Shown here piece after piece: positions 1-5,756 of a stretch of 6,309 bases of DNA. A program made the position numbers and the translations under genes. Origin of the DNA: an uncultured Flavobacteriaceae bacterium (GTDB lineage Bacteria > Bacteroidota > Bacteroidia > Flavobacteriales > Flavobacteriaceae); NCBI GenBank assembly GCA_947311815.1, contig CAMZMA010000267.1, positions 1-6,309 of the forward strand, read 5' to 3'. Numbering within the stretch: the first letter of the stretch is position 1; the number at the start of each line of letters is the position of its first letter. Under the pieces are notes generated by a model, which worked only from the letters and a program-made list of their open reading frames with translations, was not told where the DNA came from and searched no databases.

Positions 1-249
1 GGAACTAGCCAAATTAGTAATGCACAAGTGGCATTTGGTATTAAAGGAGGAGTTAATTATAATTCTAGTTCAATTAAAGATGTATCTGCCAATGTTTTTT
101 CTGGCGCAAAAGGTAAAGCAGGCTATCATGCAGGTATTTGGCTGCGTTTTAAAATTCCTGTAATTGGCTTTTACCTACGTCCAGAGTTGGTATATACCAA
201 TTTAGAAAACAGTATTACCTATACTCCAACTGGTGGAACAGCCAAAGCT
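1..249 (+). pseudogene. Internal fragment of a PorT-type outer-membrane beta-barrel protein gene, inverted by a fold-back junction
   Basis: Frame 1 is open from the first base and encodes residues 13 to about 95 of a secreted barrel protein. The mature part begins V-A-F-G-I-K-G-G-V-N-Y, followed by G-Y-H-A-G-I-W and F-Y-L-R-P-E-L-V-Y. These are the first beta-strands typical of the OMP_b-brl_2/PorT family of Bacteroidota, which sit in the outer membrane; their individual functions are mostly unknown. The missing first 12 residues are on the opposite strand at 314-279, so this piece is inverted relative to its own 5' end. Codons after about 249 (C-A-L-L-I-W-L-V-P...) are antisense of the signal peptide and not real protein. 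A conventional call of 28-330 from a GTG start would therefore be wrong at both ends. The C-terminal strands are not in the window. The family call is by recognition and fairly secure; the precise function is unknown. Confidence 0.8.
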
Positions 250-278
250 ACTTGTGCATTACTAATTTGGCTAGTTCC
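1..278. repeat. 29-bp perfect inverted repeat, arms 1-29 and 250-278 (fold-back at the left end)
   Basis: Bases 1-29 are the exact reverse complement of 250-278. The match ends at the pair 30/249. The outer arm begins at the very first base of the window, and the 220-bp spacer is the body of the barrel gene. The arms both encode signal-peptide residues 13-21 of one gene, in opposite orientations. I read this as an inverted chimera from amplification or library making and not as a biological repeat. Confidence 0.93.
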
Positions 279-314
279 TATGATAAGAAACATTGCCATG
301 ACTAATTTTTTCAT
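250..314 (-). CDS. 5' end (start codon and signal peptide) of the same outer-membrane barrel gene
   Basis: An ATG at 314-312 opens a frame reading MKKLVMAMFLIIGTS, then Q-I-S-N-A-Q. This is a textbook Sec signal peptide: Lys-Lys, a hydrophobic core, and an S-N-A site with cleavage expected before Gln21. After residue 21 the - strand stops making sense, because 249-1 is antisense of a coding region. The expected continuation (V-A-F-G-I-K-G-G) is on the + strand from 28 onward. The two pieces share 29 bases exactly and together give a complete N-terminus. The gene lies 50 bp downstream of the transketolase subunit on the same strand and has a candidate promoter of its own in that gap. It is too short to be called by ordinary ORF finding. 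Confidence 0.8.
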
Positions 315-346
315 AATAAATTGTTTTTAGGTTTACTATTAAACGA

Positions 347-354
347 CAAAAATA
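347..354 (-). promoter_or_regulatory. Candidate Bacteroidota -7 box for the barrel gene
   Basis: The - strand reads TATTTTTG, an exact match to TAnnTTTG. It lies in the 50-bp gap between the transketolase stop and the barrel start, and would place the transcript start near 340 with a leader of about 26 bases. No TTG -33 box is visible at the usual distance, and the motif can occur by chance in AT-rich DNA. Confidence 0.38.
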
Positions 355-364
355 TGATTTTCGT

Positions 365-1318
365 CTATTTTCTTTTGATTACTTTTTCAACTGCGCTACG
401 AATTGAAGCCGCATTTAATCCGTATTTATCCATTAATTGCTCTGGTGTAGCAGATTCGCCAAAACTATCGTTTACTGCTACAAACTCTTGCGGAGTAGGA
501 TTGTTTTGAGCCAAACAACGTGCTACACTTTCGCCCAAACCACCAAATTTATTGTGTTCTTCGGCAGTAACTATACAGCCTGTTTTTGCTACAGATGCTA
601 AAATAGCTTCTTCATCTAAAGGTTTAATGGTATGAATGTTTATCACTTCTGCACTAATTCCGTTGGCTTCTAATTGTTCTGCGGCTTGTAAAGCTTCCCA
701 AACTAAATGCCCAGTAGCTACAATAGTTACATCAGATCCTTCGGTTAAATTGATAGCTTTACCAATTACAAAAGGAGTATCCGTTGGCATAAAAACGGGT
801 ACTTTTGGACGTCCAAAACGCAAATAAACAGGCCCATCATAATCGGCAATTGCAATGGTTGCTGCTTTGGTTTGGTTGTAATCACAAGTATTAATTACGG
901 TCATTCCTGGTAGCATTTTCATCAATCCGATATCTTCTAAAATTTGATGTGTTGCACCGTCTTCGCCTAAAGTTAAACCTGCATGCGATGCGCAAATTTT
1001 AACATTTTTACCAGAATAGGCAACAGATTGTCTTATTTGATCATACACACGTCCTGTAGAAAAATTGGCAAAAGTACCTGTAAACGGAATTTTACCACCA
1101 ATGGTCATACCCGCAGCAATACCAATCATGTTGGCTTCTGCAATACCAATTTGAAAGAAACGATCTGGATTCTCTTTTTCAAATTGATTCATTTTTAACG
1201 ATCCTGTTAAATCGGCACAAAGCGCTACTACGTTTGGGTTTGTTTTTCCTAATTCGGTTAATCCGTCTCCAAAACCAGAACGTGTGTCTTTTTTTTCTGT
1301 GTAGGTGTATTTTTTCAT
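365..1318 (-). CDS. Transketolase, C-terminal subunit (pyrimidine-binding plus C-terminal domains)
   Basis: This 317-residue cytoplasmic protein matches the C-terminal half of transketolase, which transfers two-carbon ketol units between sugar phosphates in the non-oxidative pentose phosphate pathway using thiamine diphosphate. Residues from about 8 to 170 form the pyrimidine-binding domain. It contains G-I-A-E-A-N-M (55-65 region), where Glu61 is the expected activator of the cofactor aminopyrimidine ring, and G-E-D-G-A-T-H-Q (118-125). Residues from about 190 to 317 form the transketolase C-terminal domain, with V-A-T-G-H and A-E-E-H-N. The diphosphate-binding N-terminal domain is absent, as in bacteria where transketolase is split into roughly 280- and 317-residue subunits. 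The partner is not adjacent: maf lies 72 bp upstream. Both the ATG start and the TAG stop are clear, and the length is complete. A split DXS-like or other transketolase-family role cannot be excluded. Confidence 0.88.
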   Translation of the reverse strand: MKKYTYTEKKDTRSGFGDGLTELGKTNPNVVALCADLTGSLKMNQFEKENPDRFFQIGIAEANMIGIAAGMTIGGKIPFTGTFANFSTGRVYDQIRQSVAYSGKNVKICASHAGLTLGEDGATHQILEDIGLMKMLPGMTVINTCDYNQTKAATIAIADYDGPVYLRFGRPKVPVFMPTDTPFVIGKAINLTEGSDVTIVATGHLVWEALQAAEQLEANGISAEVINIHTIKPLDEEAILASVAKTGCIVTAEEHNKFGGLGESVARCLAQNNPTPQEFVAVNDSFGESATPEQLMDKYGLNAASIRSAVEKVIKRK

Positions 1319-1359
1319 TTGAGTTGTAATTTCTAAATATATAGTTGTGTTTAAAGCTT

Positions 1360-1367
1360 CAAAAATA
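1360..1367 (-). promoter_or_regulatory. Candidate -7 box for the transketolase subunit gene, inside a small hairpin
   Basis: In the 72-bp gap after maf the - strand reads TATTTTTG, matching TAnnTTTG, which would give a leader of about 35 bases. The box falls in the loop region of a 5-bp inverted repeat (AGCTT at 1355-1359, AAGCT at 1367-1371). That hairpin could alternatively be a weak maf terminator. No good -33 box is seen. Confidence 0.35.
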
Positions 1368-1390
1368 AGCTATTTATTTTATCTAATAGT

Positions 1391-1969
1391 TTATAAATTC
1401 ATCAATTCTTTGTATAATAAATGTGTAGGAAAACCTGCTACATTAAAATAGCTTCCTTCAATTTTATCAATAGCAATAAAACCCATCCATTCTTGAATTC
1501 CGTATGCCCCAGCTTTATCAAAAGGCTTGTATTTGTTGATGTAATAGACAATTTCTTCATCGGTTAAAACTTTAAAATAAACATTGGTAGTGTTATTAAC
1601 AATCTTTTGAAAGTGTTTGCTTTTAATACTTATCGATGTAATTACTTGGTGTTTTGTACCCGATAATTTTTGCAACATGGCAACAGCATCTTCAAAATTT
1701 TTGGGTTTTCCAATTGCTGTATCATCTAACCAAACAATGGTGTCCGAAGTAATTAAAATATCTTTTTCAGTAAGATTTGTAAAAGGAGACGCTTTTAAAT
1801 TGGCTAAAAAGTCGGTAATTTCTGCTGCTTTTAAATGCTTCGGATAAACTTCTTCGACTTCTTTTAGTTGTATCGTAAAAGGAACGTCTAATCCTTTTAA
1901 AAACTCTTGTCTTCTGGGAGATCCCGAAGCTAAAATAAGATGGTGTTTAGATAATTTTTTGGCTAACAT
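1391..1969 (-). CDS. maf: Maf family nucleoside triphosphate pyrophosphatase (dTTP/UTP type)
   Basis: This is a complete 192-residue protein of the usual Maf length. Maf enzymes hydrolyse non-canonical or excess pyrimidine nucleoside triphosphates to the monophosphate and pyrophosphate in the cytoplasm, and are linked to septum formation in some bacteria. The signature loop L-A-S-G-S-P-R-R-Q-E-F-L spans residues 13-24. I-T-S-D-T-I-V-W (73-80) carries the conserved acidic Asp76. I-G-K-P-K-N (86-91), D-K-A-G-A-Y-G-I-Q (151-159) and the closing G-S-Y-F-N-V-A-G-F-P (172-181) complete the pattern. The D-K-A-G-A-Y-G-I-Q form points to the YhdE-like dTTP/UTP subgroup over the YceF-like one; this is inferred from family knowledge. 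The start lies 3 bp after the prenyltransferase stop, so the two genes are almost certainly co-transcribed. Confidence 0.93.
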   Translation of the reverse strand: MLAKKLSKHHLILASGSPRRQEFLKGLDVPFTIQLKEVEEVYPKHLKAAEITDFLANLKASPFTNLTEKDILITSDTIVWLDDTAIGKPKNFEDAVAMLQKLSGTKHQVITSISIKSKHFQKIVNNTTNVYFKVLTDEEIVYYINKYKPFDKAGAYGIQEWMGFIAIDKIEGSYFNVAGFPTHLLYKELMNL

Positions 1970-1972
1970 ATT

Positions 1973-2860
1973 TTATATAAATTGAAAAAGTAACATCGAT
2001 AAAATACCGAATAACATAATGATTTTTAATATATTACTAATATAGGCGAATTGTTTTTTTGTGGATGCTTCCCATAATCTAAATAGTAAATAGGAGAGAG
2101 GCAATACTGTAAATACGATGCTATACCCAAAAAATAACATCGATTTTACAACTAAAATTCTACTTACCACAATGGTAAAAACAAACAAGAAACCAGTTAA
2201 TATAAAAGCAACCATTTTTGCTCTTTTTCTGCCAATTAAAATAGGAAGTGTGTTCATTTTTTGCTGATAATCGCCATCAATATCTTCAATATCTTTTACA
2301 ATTTCTCTAATTAACGTTGTTAAAAATGAGAAGATGATGTAAATAAAAAGGCTGTTTTGTAGATACGTAAACGTGATAGAAACTTCAAACAAATACACAA
2401 TATAAATACTGGTACTTATGAGTAAAGACACAGTTAAGTTACCAATTAGCGGAAGTTTTTTTAAGGTTTGAGAGTATAAATACAATCCGATTGCTGTACC
2501 TATAAACACAAATGAATAGATAGGTTTATCAACAGAAAAAGAAAGAAAAACTCCCAATAAAACACCAATTATTGTAAAGATGATATAAAGCTGAAAAGCA
2601 CTTTTTTTAGCAATGTTTTTTTCAATAAAAACAGCATTGGGTTTGTTAATAGTGTCGGTTTCAATATCAAAAATATCATTAATAATATAGCCACCAGCAG
2701 TAATTAGCAAAATACTTACCGCAAGAATGCTAAATTGAACTATTGATAAATTTTGAGGAGCAAACGAATTGATGAACGAATATTTTGTTAAAATTAATGT
2801 GATAAAAACCATGAGTAGGTTTTTAAAGCGAATCAATTTTAAAAATGGACGTAATTGCAC
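1973..2860 (-). CDS. UbiA-family membrane prenyltransferase (geranylgeranylglycerol-phosphate synthase-like annotation)
   Basis: This 295-residue, strongly hydrophobic protein has about eight or nine predicted membrane helices. UbiA enzymes transfer a prenyl chain from its diphosphate to an aromatic or other acceptor at the membrane. The first Mg-diphosphate motif is N61-D62-I-F-D65-I-E-T-D69. The second is in D190-I-E-D193-I-D195-G-D197, followed by K-M-N-T-L-P. Both acidic motifs are intact, so activity is likely. Flavobacterial relatives are often named geranylgeranylglycerol-phosphate geranylgeranyltransferase, but the acceptor in these bacteria is not settled. The start is GTG at 2860-2858, because the next upstream in-frame codons run into TAA at 2875-2873 with no ATG. 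The first residues (F-L-K-L-I-R-F-K-N-L-L-M) fit the conserved N-terminus of the family. It overlaps the smpB stop by one base. Confidence 0.87.
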   Translation of the reverse strand: MQLRPFLKLIRFKNLLMVFITLILTKYSFINSFAPQNLSIVQFSILAVSILLITAGGYIINDIFDIETDTINKPNAVFIEKNIAKKSAFQLYIIFTIIGVLLGVFLSFSVDKPIYSFVFIGTAIGLYLYSQTLKKLPLIGNLTVSLLISTSIYIVYLFEVSITFTYLQNSLFIYIIFSFLTTLIREIVKDIEDIDGDYQQKMNTLPILIGRKRAKMVAFILTGFLFVFTIVVSRILVVKSMLFFGYSIVFTVLPLSYLLFRLWEASTKKQFAYISNILKIIMLFGILSMLLFQFI

Positions 2861-2862
2861 TA
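2858..2862 (-). promoter_or_regulatory. TAGTG stop/start overlap joining smpB and the prenyltransferase gene
   Basis: On the - strand the smpB stop TAG (2862-2860) shares its last G with the GTG start (2860-2858) of the next gene. This arrangement suggests translational coupling by ribosome re-initiation, and it decides the otherwise unusual GTG start. No separate ribosome binding site is visible. Confidence 0.6.
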
Positions 2863-3315
2863 AAAAGATTTTTTAATTCGTGCTAAATCTCTTTTGTTAT
2901 CTCTGTCTTTTAGCGTATTACGCTTGTCGTGAGTTTGTTTTCCTTTTCCTAAAGCGATGTCTAATTTTGCAATTCCGTTGCCATTTAAAAACAATTTAAG
3001 TGGCACAATCGTATTCCCTTTTGCTTCTACATCTCGTTTTAATCTGCGTAATTCTCGTTTGTTTAACAATAATTTTCGCTCACTTTTTGGTTGATGATTA
3101 AATTGATGTCCAAAAATATACTCTTCGATATACATATTAATAATAAACAGTTCTCCACGGTCATTAAACTCGCAAAAACTCTCTGTAATTCTTGCTTTAC
3201 TAAGTCTTATCGATTTTATTTCTGTGCCTGTTAATACAATTCCTGCGGTATATTTATCGAGGATCTCATATTCAAAACGAGCTTTTTTATTCTGTATATT
3301 TATTTTTTTCTGCAT
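2860..3315 (-). CDS. smpB: SsrA-binding protein SmpB
   Basis: SmpB binds tmRNA and brings it to stalled ribosomes for trans-translation in the cytoplasm. The 151 residues begin M-Q-K-K-I-N-I-Q-N-K-K-A-R-F-E-Y. They contain the family core G-I-V-L-T-G-T-E-I-K-S-I-R (about 25-37), then E-S-F-C-E-F and I-N-M-Y-I-E-E-Y, and the basic tail G-K-G-K-Q-T-H-D-K-R through R-D-N-K-R-D-L-A-R-I-K-K-S-F. That tail normally folds in the ribosomal mRNA channel. I chose ATG 3315-3313 and not the longer TTG-initiated frame from 3342. The extra nine residues are not SmpB-like, and the TTG lies inside a -7 promoter box. It is the first gene of a tight cluster with the prenyltransferase and maf. Confidence 0.96.
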   Translation of the reverse strand: MQKKINIQNKKARFEYEILDKYTAGIVLTGTEIKSIRLSKARITESFCEFNDRGELFIINMYIEEYIFGHQFNHQPKSERKLLLNKRELRRLKRDVEAKGNTIVPLKLFLNGNGIAKLDIALGKGKQTHDKRNTLKDRDNKRDLARIKKSF

Positions 3316-3339
3316 ACGGCATTCATCAAAAATGAAGTA

Positions 3340-3347
3340 CAAAGATA
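3340..3347 (-). promoter_or_regulatory. -7 box of the smpB promoter
   Basis: The - strand reads TATCTTTG, an exact TAnnTTTG, about 25 bases before the smpB ATG. It would give a leader near 18 bases. The upstream -33 TTG element is not evident. This probably drives the smpB-prenyltransferase-maf transcript. The surrounding run of A and T (3348-3366) may help strand opening. Confidence 0.55.
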
Positions 3348-3368
3348 CTTTTTTAAAAAATAAAGTAC

Positions 3369-3376
3369 TACATTTA
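3369..3376 (+). promoter_or_regulatory. Weak candidate -7 box for mqo
   Basis: TACATTTA matches seven of the eight positions of TAnnTTTG, with A replacing the final G, and sits 20 bases before the mqo ATG. It lies in the 80-bp divergent region shared with smpB. No -33 element is seen, so this is only a candidate. Confidence 0.3.
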
Positions 3377-3395
3377 TTTTTCTAAAAGAAAATCA

Positions 3396-4871
3396 ATGAA
3401 ATTTAAAAAAGACTACGATTTAGTGTGTGTAGGTGGCGGTATTATGAGTGCCACTTTAGCGCTGATTGCCAAAATATTACAACCTAAATTAACTATTTTA
3501 ATTCTAGAACGATTAGATAAGGTTGCCTTAGAGAGTTCTGCTGCTTGGAATAATGCTGGTACAGGGCATTCTGCTTTGTGCGAGTTAAATTACACGCCAG
3601 AAAATGAAGACGGTTCGATTGCTATTAAAAAAGCGATTGATATTTGTACACAATTTGAGATATCAAAACAATTTTGGTCGTATTTGGTTGAGGAAAAGTT
3701 GATTGAAAATCCGTCTGATTTTATACAAGCTGTACCACATCATAGTTGGGTAGAAGGAAAAGAAAATGCAACGTATTTAGAGAAAAGATACAAAGCATTT
3801 AAAAAACATTTTATGTTTGATACGATTGAGTTTACTACAGCAATCGATAAAATGGCAGAATGGTTTCCGTTAATTATGCATGATAGATCGGATGATGAAA
3901 TAATGGCAGCATCGAGAATTGATAGAGGTACAGAAGTAAATTATGGTGCTTTGACCGAAAAATTATTTTCTGTCTTAGAAACCGAATTTGATACGCCCGT
4001 ACATTGCAATATTGATGTGTTAGATGTTGATCCTAGCGCAGATATTGATTGGACGGTAGAATTGAAAGACACCACAACCGATAAAAAGCATTTTATTGAA
4101 GCAGAACATGTATTTATTGGTGCAGGAGGCGGAAGTTTATTGCTTTTGCAAAAAGTAGAAATAGATGAAAAAGAAGGTTACGGAGGTTTTCCTATAAGTG
4201 GCGAATGGTTGGTGTGTAAAAACGAAGCCTTAAAAAAACAACATTTAGGCAAAGTGTATAGTAAAGCAGGTATCGGCGACCCGCCAATGTCAACACCACA
4301 TTTAGACACGCGATTTATCAACGGAAAAAGAGAATTGCTTTTTGGTCCGTTTGCGGGTTTTAGTCCGAAGTTTTTAAAAGAAGGTTCTCATTTAGATTTA
4401 TTTAAATCGATAAAATTTGATAATATTCCGTCTTTATTTGGCGCTTTTTGGCACAATTTGCCCTTAACTCAATATTTAATTGAACAAGTAACCATGAGTC
4501 ATGAAGATAGAATGGACAGTCTTCGGAAATTTGTAAAAGACGCTAAAAGTGATGATTGGGAAATTCTAGTAGCAGGACAACGCGTGCAAATTATTAAAAA
4601 GGATGAATTTGAAGGAGGCAAACTACAATTTGGTACCGAAGTAATTAGCAGTAAAGACGGAAGTATTACCTGTTTGTTGGGCGCATCACCAGGAGCATCA
4701 ACCGCAACGGCTATTATGATGAATGTATTAGAAAAAGCGTTTCCAGAGATTTTATCATCAGCTAAAGGAAAAAAAAATTTAGAAAAAATGATGCCTATGT
4801 ATGCTACAAAAGTTGATAAAAAATTGTTTGATGCGCAACTAAAAAGAGCTAAAAAAGCGCTGAATATATAA
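3396..4871 (+). CDS. mqo: Malate:quinone oxidoreductase
   Basis: This is a complete 491-residue FAD enzyme of the Mqo family. It oxidises malate to oxaloacetate and passes electrons directly to the quinone pool, as a peripheral protein on the inner face of the cytoplasmic membrane. It replaces or supplements NAD-dependent malate dehydrogenase in the TCA cycle. The N-terminal dinucleotide-binding fold is visible as D-L-V-C-V-G-G-G-I-M-S-A-T-L-A (8-22), with the strand-ending acidic residue in I-L-I-L-E-R-L-D. The family block S-S-A-A-W-N-N-A-G-T-G-H-S-A-L-C-E-L-N-Y-T-P follows (about 47-68). Later come H-V-F-I-G-A-G-G-G-S-L, F-G-P-F-A-G-F-S-P-K-F-L and the C-terminal flavin-site segment L-L-G-A-S-P-G-A-S-T-A-T. 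There is no signal peptide or membrane helix, as expected. It stands alone on the + strand, diverging from smpB and converging on the phosphatase gene. Confidence 0.96.
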   Translation: MKFKKDYDLVCVGGGIMSATLALIAKILQPKLTILILERLDKVALESSAAWNNAGTGHSALCELNYTPENEDGSIAIKKAIDICTQFEISKQFWSYLVEEKLIENPSDFIQAVPHHSWVEGKENATYLEKRYKAFKKHFMFDTIEFTTAIDKMAEWFPLIMHDRSDDEIMAASRIDRGTEVNYGALTEKLFSVLETEFDTPVHCNIDVLDVDPSADIDWTVELKDTTTDKKHFIEAEHVFIGAGGGSLLLLQKVEIDEKEGYGGFPISGEWLVCKNEALKKQHLGKVYSKAGIGDPPMSTPHLDTRFINGKRELLFGPFAGFSPKFLKEGSHLDLFKSIKFDNIPSLFGAFWHNLPLTQYLIEQVTMSHEDRMDSLRKFVKDAKSDDWEILVAGQRVQIIKKDEFEGGKLQFGTEVISSKDGSITCLLGASPGASTATAIMMNVLEKAFPEILSSAKGKKNLEKMMPMYATKVDKKLFDAQLKRAKKALNI

Positions 4872-4917
4872 TTATTCTGACCTAAATTTTACAAAAAAAT
4901 GTGTTTTATTTATTGAG

Positions 4918-4936
4918 GATTTCTGAAATCATTTTT
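4918..4936. terminator. Weak candidate terminator between convergent mqo and the phosphatase gene
   Basis: GATTTCTGAAATC at 4918-4930 is a perfect odd palindrome that can form a 5-bp stem with a CTG loop. On the + strand it is followed by ATTTTT, giving a short T-run for mqo transcripts ending about 50 bp after the stop. The stem is short and AT-rich, so this is tentative. The 64-bp convergent gap otherwise holds only A/T-rich sequence. Confidence 0.3.
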
Positions 4937-5451
4937 CAATCAATTTTTAATAAAACACTTGTTTTAGTATCATTGGTAACAGTTACAATATAAAGATTAG
5001 CATTGTTATGATCGTCAATTTGTTTGTAGGTTTTATTACCTAAAATTTTATTTGCAAAAAATGGCGTAGTATTGCTATGACCAACTACTAAAACTGTTTT
5101 TCCGAGTGTTGTATTTTTAAAAACCGAATCGTACATTTTTCTTGGGTTGTAATAATCGATTTCTAATTTTTTGGCAGTTGCTGTTGGTGTAGCGGTTTGT
5201 ATGGTTCTGTTGTATTTGGTAGCATAAACCTTATCAAAAGTTACGTTTTTAAACACTTCTGCCCATTTTTTGGCTCTTTTTTGCCCTTTTTCGTTTAAAT
5301 TTGGGTTGTGATTGGTTGTATCTGTTCTATCTTTTTCTGCATGACGAATCAAATAATACGTAGAAATAACTTGTTTTTTTACAGGTGCTTTTTCTTCTTT
5401 TACACAAGAGAATAAAGCAGTTACAAGAAAAAGAAATATAATTTTTTTCAT
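4936..5451 (-). CDS. Histidine phosphatase family (SixA/phosphoglycerate mutase-like) lipoprotein
   Basis: This 171-residue exported protein begins M-K-K-I-I-F-L-F-L-V-T-A-L-F-S-C, a lipoprotein signal peptide with lipobox L-F-S-C and the lipidated cysteine at 16. The following V-K-E-E-K resembles the Lys-plus-two-acidic surface-export signal described for Bacteroidota lipoproteins. The catalytic domain starts at L-I-R36-H37-A-E-K, where His37 is the expected phosphate-accepting nucleophile. N-L-N-E-K-G-Q-K-R-A follows, then Y-A-T-K-Y-N-R82-T-I-Q-T-A with the second conserved arginine, and V-G-H125-S-N with the second catalytic histidine. All core residues are present and the small size suits the SixA-like branch. 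The substrate cannot be told; it is presumably a phosphoester in the periplasm or at the cell surface. The gene stands alone, with no exact TAnnTTTG box found upstream. Confidence 0.87.
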   Translation of the reverse strand: MKKIIFLFLVTALFSCVKEEKAPVKKQVISTYYLIRHAEKDRTDTTNHNPNLNEKGQKRAKKWAEVFKNVTFDKVYATKYNRTIQTATPTATAKKLEIDYYNPRKMYDSVFKNTTLGKTVLVVGHSNTTPFFANKILGNKTYKQIDDHNNANLYIVTVTNDTKTSVLLKID

Positions 5452-5561
5452 AATACAGATTTAGCTTCTACGAATATAAGCAAAATAATATTCTAATAAT
5501 TTGAGTTCGATATAAGAATCGAAGTAAAAAATCAATAAATATGTGAGATGTGAGCTACAAT

Positions 5562-5589
5562 TTTTTGAAGGAACGAGTTCCTTTAAAAA
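5562..5589. repeat. 13-bp near-perfect inverted repeat with GA centre
   Basis: Arms 5562-5574 and 5577-5589 pair at 12 of 13 positions, with one G-T pair at 5567/5584. The core is AAGGAAC-GA-GTTCCTT, extended by T-run and A-run flanks. The T-run is on the 5' side and the A-run on the 3' side of each strand, the reverse of an ordinary intrinsic terminator. A protein-binding palindrome or an RNA hairpin are both possible. Confidence 0.6.
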
Positions 5590-5711
5590 TTCTTTCTATT
5601 TTTTTCTTTGGTTAAGCTCAGGTTAATAATGTTTTGACCCCTATAAACAAAAGGATTATCTTACTTGATAATTTCTTTCGTTTTTAATCAAGAAATAAGC
5701 TAAAATGATAA

Positions 5712-5730
5712 TAAAAAGCGAAACTTTTTA
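5712..5730 (-). terminator. Candidate terminator of the AraC-family gene
   Basis: On the - strand, TAAAAAG-TTTCG-CTTTTTA forms a 7-bp stem with a 5-base loop and a T-rich 3' arm running into TTATC. It begins about 27 bases after the AraC stop codon. The A-rich 5' arm and T-rich 3' arm fit an AT-rich intrinsic terminator. The stem has only one G-C pair, so strength is uncertain. Confidence 0.45.
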
Positions 5731-5756
5731 GGTGCTTTCAGAAGAAGTAGCATTCC

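Larger units (their letters stand above)
5452..5756. other. 305-bp intergenic region without a recognisable gene
   Basis: No coding frame of note and no tRNA is visible on either strand here. It must contain the start region of the phosphatase gene near 5452-5500 and the 3' end of the AraC transcript. It contains three short inverted repeats: 5506-5523 (TTCGAT/ATCGAA), 5562-5589 (13-bp stem) and 5712-5730 (terminator-like). A looser 7-bp one (ATTTCTT 5671-5677, AAGAAAT 5690-5696) is also present. No exact promoter box was found for either neighbour. Confidence 0.6.

Noticed and set aside
1..278. Site-specific invertible DNA switch or transposon terminal repeats
   Set aside because: The arms lie within coding sequence of one gene, there is no recombinase or transposase, and rejoining the pieces gives a normal gene. 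An amplification chimera explains it better.
28..330. Stand-alone 100-residue + strand protein starting at GTG 28
   Set aside because: The frame is open from base 1, its first codons belong to a signal peptide, and its last 25 or so residues are antisense of that signal peptide after the fold-back.
321..1847. Short + strand frames at 321-509, 636-827, 983-1198 and 1617-1847
   Set aside because: They lie antisense to the transketolase and maf genes, or the fold-back region, and show no recognisable protein features.
3348..3367. A/T dyad (ACTTTTTTAAAAAATAAAGT) between smpB and mqo
   Set aside because: Low-complexity promoter sequence in an AT-rich genome; the symmetry is not informative.
4901..4958. 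10-bp inverted repeat GTGTTTTATT / AATAAAACAC around the phosphatase stop
   Set aside because: The 38-base loop and pure A/T-rich character make it weak, and one arm lies inside coding sequence; probably chance.
5506..5523. 6-bp inverted repeat TTCGAT/ATCGAA upstream of the phosphatase gene
   Set aside because: Too short to claim as an operator or terminator; no T-run follows on either strand.
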